DNA from: Variovorax sp. ZS18.2.2
Lineage (GTDB): Bacteria > Pseudomonadota > Gammaproteobacteria > Burkholderiales > Burkholderiaceae_C
Assembly (NCBI RefSeq): GCF_024701975.1
Contig: NZ_JANLNM010000006.1
Span: 62,001 to 126,000 of the forward strand
Direction of reading: 5' to 3'
DNA: 64,000 bases
Position 1 is the first letter of the stretch; each line of letters opens with the position of its first letter. The notes below the pieces were generated by a model. It made no database searches. It saw only the letters and a list, made by a program, of their open reading frames with translations, and was not told the DNA's origin. Positions 16,439 through 24,843 of the stretch are shown piece after piece. The translations under genes were made by a program, and so were the position numbers.

Positions 16439-17245
16439 ATGAGCACCGACTTCGCCACCATCGACTGGCGCGGCCGTGCCGTGCAGATCGAGTGCGCGTG
16501 GATCGCACCCGAACGCACCGCCGCACCGCTCATCGTCTTCCTCCACGAAGGCCTCGGCTCCGTCGCGATGTGGAAGGATTTCCCCGCGCAGGTCTGCGAG
16601 GCCGCCAACGCCCGCGGCCTCGTGTTCTCGCGCCCCGCCTACGGTCGTTCCACGCCGCGCGAAGACAACGAGATCTGGGACGTCGACTTCATGCACCGCC
16701 AGGCGCACGAGGTGCTGCCCGCCCTCTTCGCCGCCTTGAAGCTCGACGATGAAAAGCCCTGGCTCTTCGGCCACAGCGACGGCGGCTCGATCGCGCTGCT
16801 CTACGCCTCGCGCTTCCCCGATCGCGTGGCGGGGCTCGTGGTGCTGGCACCGCACATCTTCGTGGAAGACGTGACCGTCGCGAACATCGAGTTGGCCCGC
16901 ACCGCGTACCTCTCGACCGACCTGCCGAAGAAGCTCGGCCGCTACCACGACAGTGCCGACTCCGCCTTCTGGGGCTGGAACCGCATCTGGCTGCACCCGC
17001 CCTTTCGCGACTGGAACATCGAAGCCGAACTCGACACGATCCGCTGCCCCGTGCTCGCCATCCAGGGCATCGACGACGAATACGGAACGCTCGCGCAGAT
17101 CCGCGGCATCGCCGCGCGCGTGAGCGGCGGTTGCGAACTGGTGGAAATCCCTGAATGCGGGCATTCCCCACATCGCGATCAGCCGGAACGTGTCACCGTC
17201 GCAACCGCCGCTTTCATCACCAAGAACAGGAGACAGACACCATGA
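16439..17245 (+). CDS. Alpha/beta fold hydrolase of the benzoate operon
   Basis: The 268-residue hydrolase has the oxyanion strand IVFLHEGLGS, the nucleophile elbow FGHSDGGS (serine near 105), an acid in IQGIDDEYGT and the histidine in IPECGHSPHRDQP, so the catalytic triad is complete. Similar proteins occur in box clusters as putative CoA thioesterases or lactonases that act on side products; the exact substrate is not known. The in-frame ATG at 16439 is served by the AAGGAG inside the palindromic repeat. The gene end overlaps the next ATG (ATGA). Confidence 0.88.
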   Translation: MSTDFATIDWRGRAVQIECAWIAPERTAAPLIVFLHEGLGSVAMWKDFPAQVCEAANARGLVFSRPAYGRSTPREDNEIWDVDFMHRQAHEVLPALFAALKLDDEKPWLFGHSDGGSIALLYASRFPDRVAGLVVLAPHIFVEDVTVANIELARTAYLSTDLPKKLGRYHDSADSAFWGWNRIWLHPPFRDWNIEAELDTIRCPVLAIQGIDDEYGTLAQIRGIAARVSGGCELVEIPECGHSPHRDQPERVTVATAAFITKNRRQTP

Positions 17246-18417
17246 CGACCATCCGCAATGCGCGCCTCGCGCTCACCGCCATCGCCTTTGCCGCCCTTGC
17301 GTCGGCCGCCGGTGCCCAGGGCACGGGCAAGCTCAAGGTCGGCCTGATGCTGCCCTACAGCGGCACGTACACCGCACTGGGCGTGGCCATCGAGAACGGC
17401 TTCAAGCTCTACATCGACGAACAGGGCGGCAAGCTCTCGGGCCGCGAGATCGAATACTTCAAGGTCGATGACGAATCCGATCCGGCCAAGGCGACCGACA
17501 ACGTCAACAAGCTCATCAAGCGCGACAACGTCGACGTGATCGTGGGCACCGTGCACTCCGGCGTCGCGATGGCCATGGCCAAGGCCGCGAAGGAAAGCGG
17601 CACCGTGCTGATCGTGCCGAACGCCGGCGCCGATGCGGTGACCGGCCCGATGTGCGCGCCCAACATCTTCCGCAGTTCGTTCAGCAACTGGCAGCCGGCC
17701 TTTGCGATGGGCGAAGTTGCGGCCAAGCAGCAGGGCAAAAAGAAGGCGATGACCATCACCTGGAAGTACGCGGCCGGCGACGAATCGGTCAACGGCTTCA
17801 AGGAAGGCTTCGAGAAGAACGGCGGCAAGGTCGACAAGCAGCTCACGCTGGCCTTCCCGAACGTGGAGTTCCAGGCGCTGCTGACCGAAATCGCGGCGGC
17901 CAAGCCCGATGCGGTGTATGCCTTCTTCGCGGGCGGCGGCGCGGTGAAGTTCGTCAAGGACTACCAGGCCGCGGGCCTCAACAAGACCATTCCGCTTTAC
18001 GGCCCCGGTTTCCTGACCGACGGCACGCTCGATGCGCAAGGCGAATCGGCACAGGGCATGCTGACCACGCTGCACTACGCGGACGGCCTCAACACCGCGC
18101 GCGACAACGCGTTCCGCGTGGCGTATGCCAAGTCGTTCAAGCTGCAGCCTGACGTGTATGCGGTGCAGGGCTACGACGCGGCGCAGATGCTGGGCGTGGG
18201 CCTTGCCGCCGCCAAGGGCGACATCGGCAAGAAGGCCGAGTTCACCGCCGCCATCGAGAAGGCCAAGATCGACAGCCCGCGCGGCACGTTCACCATGAGC
18301 AAGTCGCACAACCCGGTGCAGGACATCTATCTGCGCAAGGTGGATGGCAAGGAAAACAAGCTCGTCAGCACCGCGATCAAGGGCCTGGCTGATCCAGCGC
18401 GCGGCTGCCGGATGTAA
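17242..18417 (+). CDS. Liv-type ABC transporter substrate-binding protein
   Basis: The 391-residue protein has a signal peptide (LALTAIAFAALASAAGAQ) and a type I periplasmic-binding fold like LivK. Indicative stretches are KVGLMLPYSGTYTALG at the mature N-terminus and DVYAVQGYDAAQMLG near the end. It should capture the ligand in the periplasm for the permeases and ATPases encoded downstream. Its place in the benzoate operon suggests benzoate or another aromatic acid as ligand, as in other aromatic-acid Liv systems; this is inference. CAGGAGA precedes the start, which overlaps the hydrolase stop. Confidence 0.93.
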   Translation: MTTIRNARLALTAIAFAALASAAGAQGTGKLKVGLMLPYSGTYTALGVAIENGFKLYIDEQGGKLSGREIEYFKVDDESDPAKATDNVNKLIKRDNVDVIVGTVHSGVAMAMAKAAKESGTVLIVPNAGADAVTGPMCAPNIFRSSFSNWQPAFAMGEVAAKQQGKKKAMTITWKYAAGDESVNGFKEGFEKNGGKVDKQLTLAFPNVEFQALLTEIAAAKPDAVYAFFAGGGAVKFVKDYQAAGLNKTIPLYGPGFLTDGTLDAQGESAQGMLTTLHYADGLNTARDNAFRVAYAKSFKLQPDVYAVQGYDAAQMLGVGLAAAKGDIGKKAEFTAAIEKAKIDSPRGTFTMSKSHNPVQDIYLRKVDGKENKLVSTAIKGLADPARGCRM

Positions 18418-18524
18418 GCACAGGCCTGAAGGCCTTCGGTTATTTCGTTCCCTCGCGGCCCTTGACGGAGTTCACGGGCTGCGAGCCGCCTTGCGGCAAC
18501 CACACTCAACTGGGATCTCACACG

Positions 18525-19397
18525 GTGGATTTCGGAACCTTCCTTGTCCAGTGCCTGAACTCCGTCCAGTACGGACTGCTGCTCTTTCTCGTCGCATCGG
18601 GCCTCACGCTGATCTTCGGGATCATGGGCGTGATCAACCTCGCGCACGGCAGCTTCTACATGATCGGCGCCTACCTGGCGTTCTCGCTCGCGCCGCTGTT
18701 CGGCGACCAGTTCCTGCTGATGCTGGTGGCCGGCGTGGTGCTCGCGGCCATCTTCGGCTACCTGCTCGAATGGGCCTTCTTCAGCTACCTCTACCAGCGT
18801 GACCACCTGCAGCAGGTGTTGATGACCTACGGGCTCATCCTGGTGTTCGAGGAGTTGCGCTCCATCCTTGTGGGCAACGACGTTCATGGCGTGAAGGTGC
18901 CCGCGTGGCTGGACGGCAGCTTTGCGCTCGGCAACGTCATGAGCTACCCGTGGTACCGGCTCTTCGCCTCGGCCGCGTGCATCGTGCTCGCGGTGGGCCT
19001 GTACTGGGTGGTGAACCGCACGCGGCTGGGCATGATGATCCGCGCCGGCGCGAGCAACCGCGACATGGTGCGCGGTCTCGGCATCGATGTGAAGCGGCTC
19101 TACCGCATCGTGTTCGCAGCCGGCGTGGCGCTCGCCGCGCTGGCCGGGATGATCGCGGCGCCGATGTCCTCGGTGTACCCCAACATGGGCGCGAGCGTGC
19201 TCATCATCTGCTTCGTGCTGGTGGTGATCGGCGGCATCGGCTCGATCACCGGTGCGCTGCTGGCCTCGCTGCTGGTGGGCTTCGTCGACACCTTCGGCAA
19301 GGTGTTCTTCGCAGACTTGAGCGGCATCGGCATCTACCTCTTGATGGCCATCGTGCTGATCTGGAAGCCCGAAGGGCTGATGGGGAAGCGGTCATGA
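18525..19397 (+). CDS. Liv-type ABC transporter permease LivH
   Basis: The 290-residue inner-membrane protein has about eight hydrophobic helices and the LivH hallmarks GLTLIFGIMGVINLAHGSFYMIGAYLA, VVIGGIGSITGALLASLLVG and the C-terminal VLIWKPEGLMGKRS. No ATG exists before the first helix. The GTG at 18525 gives the usual short N-terminus (MDFGTFLVQCLNSVQYG) and is preferred over a TTG at 18462. It pairs with the next permease, whose ATG overlaps its stop. Confidence 0.92.
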   Translation: MDFGTFLVQCLNSVQYGLLLFLVASGLTLIFGIMGVINLAHGSFYMIGAYLAFSLAPLFGDQFLLMLVAGVVLAAIFGYLLEWAFFSYLYQRDHLQQVLMTYGLILVFEELRSILVGNDVHGVKVPAWLDGSFALGNVMSYPWYRLFASAACIVLAVGLYWVVNRTRLGMMIRAGASNRDMVRGLGIDVKRLYRIVFAAGVALAALAGMIAAPMSSVYPNMGASVLIICFVLVVIGGIGSITGALLASLLVGFVDTFGKVFFADLSGIGIYLLMAIVLIWKPEGLMGKRS

Positions 19398-20347
19398 TGA
19401 AGAAGGGCGCATTCCTCGTGCCCGTGGCCTGCGCGGTGCTCATCGGCATCGCCGGCCCGTTGATGGGCAACTACGCCTCGGACTTCGTCGTGAAGGTGAT
19501 GATCCTCTCGATCTTCGCGCTGAGCCTCGAACTGCTGGTCGGCATGACAGGCCTCGTGAGCCTGGGCCATGCGGCGTTCTACGGCATCGGCGCGTACGTG
19601 ACGGTGCTTGCATCAGGCAGCGAAGGCGGCAACTTCGCGCTGCTGCTGCCGATGGCCATGGGCGCAGCGGCGCTCTATGCGCTGTTCGTCGGCGCATTGA
19701 GCCTGCGCACGCGCGGCGTGTACTTCATCATGGTCACGCTGGCCTTCGCGCAGATGGCCTTCTTCGTGTTCCACGACACCAAGGTCGGCGGCGGCAGCGA
19801 CGGCATTTACATGTATGTGCGCCCCGCCCTCGGCGCGCTCGACCTGGAGAACCGCATGGTGCTGTTCTACGTGGTGCTCGCATCGCTCGCGTTCACCTAC
19901 GGGCTGCTCGCGCTGGTCCGCCGTTCGCGCTTCGGCGCGGCGCTCGCGGGCATCCGCGTGAACGAGCAGCGCATGCGCGCGGCGGGGTTTCCGGTGTACG
20001 GCTACAAGCTCGCGGCCTTCGTGCTGGCGGGCGCGCTCGCGGGGCTCGCTGGCTTTCTGCTCGCTTCGCGCGACGGCGTGGTCAACCCCGAGCTGATGGC
20101 CTGGCACAACTCGGGCGAGGTGCTGCTGATGGTGATCCTCGGCGGCCTCGGCCACCTGCGGGGCGCGGTGATCGGCGCCATTGCATTCACGCTCCTGAAG
20201 GAAATCTTCTCGACGCACGCCGTGATGGGGCCGCTTGCGGACCACTGGCAGCTGACGCTGGGCATTGCGATCATCGTGTTCGTGGCGTGGTTGCCGAAGG
20301 GGTTGATCGGCCTCGTGAAGCGCATCTCGCCAAAGGAGGCCGTATGA
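19394..20347 (+). CDS. Liv-type ABC transporter permease LivM
   Basis: The 317-residue permease begins with a long membrane helix and carries LELLVGMTGLVSLGHAAFYGIGAY, the cytosolic loop SRFGAALAGIRVNEQRMRAAGF and VILGGLGHLRGAVIGA. All of these are LivM signatures. It is translationally coupled to LivH through ATGA, and with it would form the transmembrane channel of the aromatic-acid importer. A palindromic repeat separates it from the first ATPase gene. Confidence 0.93.
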   Translation: MMKKGAFLVPVACAVLIGIAGPLMGNYASDFVVKVMILSIFALSLELLVGMTGLVSLGHAAFYGIGAYVTVLASGSEGGNFALLLPMAMGAAALYALFVGALSLRTRGVYFIMVTLAFAQMAFFVFHDTKVGGGSDGIYMYVRPALGALDLENRMVLFYVVLASLAFTYGLLALVRRSRFGAALAGIRVNEQRMRAAGFPVYGYKLAAFVLAGALAGLAGFLLASRDGVVNPELMAWHNSGEVLLMVILGGLGHLRGAVIGAIAFTLLKEIFSTHAVMGPLADHWQLTLGIAIIVFVAWLPKGLIGLVKRISPKEAV

Positions 20348-20365
20348 CCCTCTCCCTGTCTTTCT

Positions 20366-20480
20366 CCCTCCCCTCCCGGGGGAGGGCTGGGGTGGGGGCA
20401 CGCGGCCTTCGCAAAAGCACCATGTCCGCCAGCGCCGCTTGCCCCCATCCCAACCTTCCCCCGGAAGGGGAAGGAGCAAT
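20366..20480. repeat. GC-rich palindromic element, copy 3, carrying a ribosome site
   Basis: This 115-bp element begins 18 bases after the LivM stop and matches copy 2 over nearly its whole length. The right end GGGGAAGGAGCAAT supplies AAGGAG seven bases before the LivG start at 20484. Its position inside a tightly packed importer operon means it is transcribed and can fold as a hairpin in the message. Confidence 0.88.
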
Positions 20481-20483
20481 GCC

Positions 20484-21236
20484 ATGAACACCACCGCACT
20501 GCTTTCCGTCGAAGGACTGACCCGCCGCTTCGGCGGCCTCACCGCCGTGAACGCCGTCACGCTCGACCTGCACATCGGGGAAGTGCATGCGGTGATCGGC
20601 ACCAACGGCGCGGGCAAGTCGACGCTCATCAACATGCTCTCGGGCGAGATCGAGGCTTCGGAAGGCCGCATCGCGCTGGACGGCATCGACATCACCCAGC
20701 GCGCGCAATCGCGCCGCGCGCGCGACGGCGTGGGCCGCAGCTACCAGCGCACGACGATCTTTCCGGAGTTCAGCGTGCACGAGAACTGCCGGCTCGCCGC
20801 GCAGGCCGCGACCGCGCGGCCGTGGGCGATCTGGCAGGCCTCGCAGCGCTGCGAGGCGAGCAATGCAGCGGCCGATGCGGCGCTCGAAGCGGCGGGCTTG
20901 TCGAACGAGTCCTTGCGCATCGCCGGAACCTTGAGCCACGGTGCGCAGCGCCAGCTCGAAGTGGCGATGTGCCTCGCGACGAATCCGCGCGTGCTGCTGC
21001 TCGACGAACCGCTCGCCGGCATGGGCGCCGAGGAAACCGACCGCATGCTCACGCTGCTCGCGCGGCTGAAAGCCACGCACGCGATCCTGCTGGTGGAACA
21101 CGACATGGACGCGGTCTTCCGCATCGCCGACCGCATCACGGTGATGGTGAATGGCACGGTGATCGCGACCGGCGACCCACGCGCGATCCGCGAGAACCCC
21201 GAAGTGCGCACCGCCTACCTCGGAGAAGACCACTGA
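20484..21236 (+). CDS. Liv-type ABC transporter ATPase LivG
   Basis: The 250-residue cytosolic ATPase has Walker A GTNGAGKST (about 39-47), an ABC signature degraded to LSHGAQRQLE, Walker B VLLLDEPLAGMG and the H-loop VEHDMD. LTRRFGGLTAVNAV at the N-terminus is typical for LivG. It works with the adjacent LivF to power the importer. Its start is served by the ribosome site at the end of the palindromic repeat. Confidence 0.93.
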   Translation: MNTTALLSVEGLTRRFGGLTAVNAVTLDLHIGEVHAVIGTNGAGKSTLINMLSGEIEASEGRIALDGIDITQRAQSRRARDGVGRSYQRTTIFPEFSVHENCRLAAQAATARPWAIWQASQRCEASNAAADAALEAAGLSNESLRIAGTLSHGAQRQLEVAMCLATNPRVLLLDEPLAGMGAEETDRMLTLLARLKATHAILLVEHDMDAVFRIADRITVMVNGTVIATGDPRAIRENPEVRTAYLGEDH

Positions 21237-21237
21237 C

Positions 21238-21939
21238 ATGCTGATCGTCCGCGACCTCAACACCTACTACGGCAACAGCCACATCCTGCGCGGCGTGCAT
21301 GCCGATATTCCGACGGCCACCTCGGTGGGCCTGCTCGGGCGCAACGGCATGGGCAAGACCACGCTGATCCGCAGCATGATGGGCTACGTGCGCCCTGCTT
21401 CAGGCGAAGTGCAGGTCGATGGCCGCACCGTCACCGGCTGGCCGCCGGAGAAGATGGCGCGCCTGGGCATCGGCTACGTGCCCGAGGGCCGCGGCATCTT
21501 CCCGAACCTCTCGGTGCGCGAGAACCTCGTGATGAGCGAGCGCGCGGGCATCGACGGCCGCCGCGCCTGGACCTTCGACCGCGTGATGGCCACCTTTCCG
21601 CGGCTGGCCGAACGCCTTTCGCACGGCGGGCAGCAGCTCTCGGGCGGCGAGCAGCAGATGCTCTCGATCGGCCGCGCGCTGATGACCAATCCCCGCTTGC
21701 TGATCCTCGATGAAGCGACCGAAGGCCTCGCACCGCTGATCGTGGCCGAGATCTGGCGCGTGATCGGCGATATCCGCAGCACCGGTATCGCCACGCTGAT
21801 CGTGGACCGCGACTACCGCAAGGTGCTCGCACACACCGACCTCGCAGTAGTGATGGAGAAGGGGCAGATCGTGCGGCACGGAGCGTCGGCCGACCTGCTG
21901 GCCGAGCCGCAGGCGCTCGAGGAGTTGCTGGGCGTGTAG
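21238..21939 (+). CDS. Liv-type ABC transporter ATPase LivF
   Basis: The 233-residue ATPase has Walker A GRNGMGKTT, the intact signature LSGGEQQM, Walker B LLILDEATEGLAP and the LivF-type N-terminus LNTYYGNSHILRG. The usual EH of the H-loop region is replaced by VDRDYR, so the switch histidine is absent, which is unusual but seen in some LivF proteins. It begins one base after the LivG stop. An AraC regulator follows after seven bases. Confidence 0.92.
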   Translation: MLIVRDLNTYYGNSHILRGVHADIPTATSVGLLGRNGMGKTTLIRSMMGYVRPASGEVQVDGRTVTGWPPEKMARLGIGYVPEGRGIFPNLSVRENLVMSERAGIDGRRAWTFDRVMATFPRLAERLSHGGQQLSGGEQQMLSIGRALMTNPRLLILDEATEGLAPLIVAEIWRVIGDIRSTGIATLIVDRDYRKVLAHTDLAVVMEKGQIVRHGASADLLAEPQALEELLGV

Positions 21940-21946
21940 GAGGGGC

Positions 21947-22831
21947 ATGGCGGTGACACGCGAGATCAGCCTCCTCGATCCCTCGGGCAAGCCCGTGCGC
22001 TTCGACGGCAGGATGCTGATGAACGCCGCCGCCACGCCCTGGCAGGGCTTCGCGCTGGAGGTGCGCGCCATGCACGGCGACGGCGAGAACCCGGCCTGCT
22101 ACAACCCGCACCCGCTGCTCGCCTTCTGCATGCGCGGACACGTGAAGTCCGCGATGACCACGGGGCGCCGCACCCGCCACACCGAGATCCGGTCCGGCGG
22201 GCTGTGCATCTTCGAGCAGGGCTACGAAGTCGACCGCGTGACGTGGTCCGGCCAGGCCGTGGAAATGATCGCGCTGGAAATCCGCTCCGAGACGCTGCGC
22301 GATCTGATGCCCGAGGGCAATGGCGAGCTTCACCTGCAGACGCATCTCTCGACCACCGACGCCACCCTGTCGTCGCTCGCCATCGCCATGCGCGACGAGG
22401 TGGAGCGCGGCTGCACCTCGGGCCGCATGCATGCCCAGGGCCTGTCGATGGCGTTGGTGAGCTACCTGCAGAGCCGCTACAGCAGCACGGGCAATGCGAA
22501 GCGGCCACCCGGACGCCTCTCCCAGGCGGACCTGCGCAGGGTGTACGACTGGGTGATGCAGCATCTGGGCGAAGACTTCGGCATCGATGAACTCGCGGCC
22601 GAGCTGCACATGAGTGCCGTTCATTTCACGCGCCTCTTCCGGGCCAGCACGGGCGCCACACCGTACCGCTACGTGATGGAGCAGCGCGTGCGCCATGCGC
22701 TGTCGCTGCTGGAGGGGCGGCTGTCGCTCGCCGAGATCGCGCATGCCGTCGGCTTTTCGAGCCAGGCGCATTTCACGCAGGTGTTCAAGCAGCTGGTGGG
22801 CACCACACCGGCGCGCGCACGACTCGGGTAA
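21947..22831 (+). CDS. AraC family transcriptional regulator
   Basis: The 294-residue protein has an N-terminal cupin-like sensing region (about 40-140) and a C-terminal AraC domain with two helix-turn-helices (GIDELAAELHMSAVHFTRLFRAS and SLAEIAHAVGFSSQAHFTQVFKQ, ending VGTTPARAR). It starts seven bases after LivF with GGAGG as a ribosome site, so it is the last gene of the benzoate operon. It may give feedback control of the importer. No target site could be assigned. Confidence 0.9.
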   Translation: MAVTREISLLDPSGKPVRFDGRMLMNAAATPWQGFALEVRAMHGDGENPACYNPHPLLAFCMRGHVKSAMTTGRRTRHTEIRSGGLCIFEQGYEVDRVTWSGQAVEMIALEIRSETLRDLMPEGNGELHLQTHLSTTDATLSSLAIAMRDEVERGCTSGRMHAQGLSMALVSYLQSRYSSTGNAKRPPGRLSQADLRRVYDWVMQHLGEDFGIDELAAELHMSAVHFTRLFRASTGATPYRYVMEQRVRHALSLLEGRLSLAEIAHAVGFSSQAHFTQVFKQLVGTTPARARLG

Positions 22832-22937
22832 GTCCCCGTGCAGCGTGAAGGGATCCTGCAAGCGGTGATCGCTTGTCGATAGACCGCGTGGAGGGGCAAA
22901 GGCAAATTCGAGTGTCTACACAACAGGAGACAAGAAG

Positions 22938-24839
22938 ATGCACCGCACGATCCATCGCCCCGGTCCCAACCCTTCGCGCACCAGGTTCACGGCACTGGCT
23001 GCCCTGTGCATGGGCATGTGCGCGGCCGCTGCGCTCACTGCGTGCGGCGGCAGCGATTCCTCCGGGACCGTGCTGCCCTTCATCCCCGCATCGCCGCCGC
23101 CGGCCGGCTCCACGGCACTGGCCTGCGACGAAAGCCTGAAGACCGCATTCAAGCCCGATGCGAACACCACCGTCACCGTGGTGAAGCAGTTCAGGCAGGG
23201 CGATGACCTCAACCTCGACGGCAAGGCTTCGGGCACCGTGGCGGCCAGCGACGTGTGCATGGTCAAGCTCAACGTCGGGCCGGGCCACGCGGGGCCTGCC
23301 GACGCGCCATCGACCTCGCCGGGCATCGGCATCGAGGTGTGGCTGCCGACGGCGGCCCGATGGAACAACCGCGTGCGCGTGCTCGGCGGCGGCGGCTTCG
23401 TGGGCGATGCGGGCATCAGTGCCAAGGCGCAGATCGGCGGCGCCGGCGCGGCGGCCATTGCCGCGGGTGAGGGCTCGGTGAGCGCCGTGACCGATGCGGG
23501 CCATGCCTCGAAGTTGCCGGCCGCCTCGGTGGACGGTTCGTTCGCCATGACCCCCGACGGCACCATCAACACCACGCTGTGGACCGACTTCGCAAGCCGC
23601 GGCATCCACGAGATGGCCGTCAAGGCCAAGGCGCTGGCGGCCGGCTTCTACCAGCGCAGCGCGCAGTACGCCTACTGGGACGGCTGCTCCACCGGCGGCC
23701 GCCAGGGCCACATGCAGGCACAGGTGAACCCCGACGATTTCGACGGCATCCTGGCCGGCAACAGCGCGATCAACTGGACCACCTTCATCACCTCCGAGCT
23801 GTATCCGCAGGTCGTGATGCAGCGCGACCTGGGCGGCACACCGCTCGCGCCGGACCAGATGACGCTGGTGTCTTCGGCGGCCGTGAGCGCCTGCGACAGC
23901 ACGCTCACCGGCCAGCACGAAGGCTTCATCAGCGACCCGGCCGCCTGCAAATACGACCCGGTGCAGGACAAGGTCGTGCTGTGCACCGGCAGCGGCGGCA
24001 CCAACGCCACCGCCGCCTGCCTGAGCACCGTGCAGGCGCAGGCGGTCAACAAGATCTGGTACGGCCAGACGCGCGACGGCAGCGCACCGGCGCCCGCGAG
24101 CGACATCGGCTACGGCGCCACGCTGGCCTCGGGCCAGCTCTGGTACGGCCTCACACGCGGCACGGCGCTCAACAGCCCCGGCGCACCGGGGTTCTCGCTG
24201 GCGGACTCCACGGGCGGCGTACCCCACCCGTTTCCGATCGCGGCGCACCAGGTGGCGCTGAACCTGCAGGACCCGACGATCGCGACGCCCGATTTCGTCA
24301 ATGCCACGGGCAACGGCGCGAACAACTGGAAGGGGCTGTCGTACGCCCAGCTGGCCAACGCCAGCGATCGCGGCAAGGCACTGCAAACCGCCTTCGCGAA
24401 CATCAACGCCGACAACCCCGACCTGGGCAGGTTCCGCGACCGCGGCGCCAAGCTGCTGACGTACCACGGCCTGGCCGACCAGCTGATCGCGAACTCGGGC
24501 ACGGCCAACTACTACGAGCGCGCAGCCAAGGCGATGGGCGGCATCGATGCGACGCAGAAGTTCTATCGCTACGTCGAGATCCCGGCGATGGGGCACTGCG
24601 CGGGCGTGGGTTCCGTGAATGGCCTGGCGGGCGTCAGCCCTGCGGCCAATCCGCCGCTGCCGGCACCGAACCAGTTGTTCGCCGCGCTCACTGATTGGGT
24701 CGAGAAAGGCGTGGCGCCCGACAACCTCGTGCTGCAGAACGCGGACAAGTCGCTGGCGCGGCCGCTGTGCACCTACCCGAAGAAGATCGCGTATGTCGGC
24801 GGCGATGTGAAGGCGGCGGCCAGCTTCGCCTGCCGCTGA
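22938..24839 (+). CDS. Tannase/feruloyl esterase family lipoprotein
   Basis: The 633-residue protein has a lipoprotein signal (ALCMGMCAAAALTACGG, lipobox LTAC, cysteine about residue 35), so it should be anchored to the outer membrane. The body is the tannase/feruloyl esterase alpha/beta hydrolase with nucleophile elbow DGCSTGGRQGHMQAQ, an acid region in YHGLADQLI and the late histidine in PAMGHCAGVG. Such enzymes release gallate, ferulate or phthalate-type acids from esters. Lying just after the benzoate island, it may feed aromatic acids to it; that is inference. It is convergent with a LysR gene four bases away. Confidence 0.9.
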   Translation: MHRTIHRPGPNPSRTRFTALAALCMGMCAAAALTACGGSDSSGTVLPFIPASPPPAGSTALACDESLKTAFKPDANTTVTVVKQFRQGDDLNLDGKASGTVAASDVCMVKLNVGPGHAGPADAPSTSPGIGIEVWLPTAARWNNRVRVLGGGGFVGDAGISAKAQIGGAGAAAIAAGEGSVSAVTDAGHASKLPAASVDGSFAMTPDGTINTTLWTDFASRGIHEMAVKAKALAAGFYQRSAQYAYWDGCSTGGRQGHMQAQVNPDDFDGILAGNSAINWTTFITSELYPQVVMQRDLGGTPLAPDQMTLVSSAAVSACDSTLTGQHEGFISDPAACKYDPVQDKVVLCTGSGGTNATAACLSTVQAQAVNKIWYGQTRDGSAPAPASDIGYGATLASGQLWYGLTRGTALNSPGAPGFSLADSTGGVPHPFPIAAHQVALNLQDPTIATPDFVNATGNGANNWKGLSYAQLANASDRGKALQTAFANINADNPDLGRFRDRGAKLLTYHGLADQLIANSGTANYYERAAKAMGGIDATQKFYRYVEIPAMGHCAGVGSVNGLAGVSPAANPPLPAPNQLFAALTDWVEKGVAPDNLVLQNADKSLARPLCTYPKKIAYVGGDVKAAASFACR

Positions 24840-24843
24840 GCTT

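Noticed and set aside
13132..16608. A very long open frame on the minus strand opposite boxD and the ligase (over 1100 codons)
   Set aside because: It mirrors two well-identified genes, has the composition expected from GC-rich codon bias, shows no domain, and crosses a palindromic repeat.
22857..22877. Small hairpin (CAAGCG..CGCTTG) after the AraC gene as terminator
   Set aside because: No T-run follows and the stem is only six bases.
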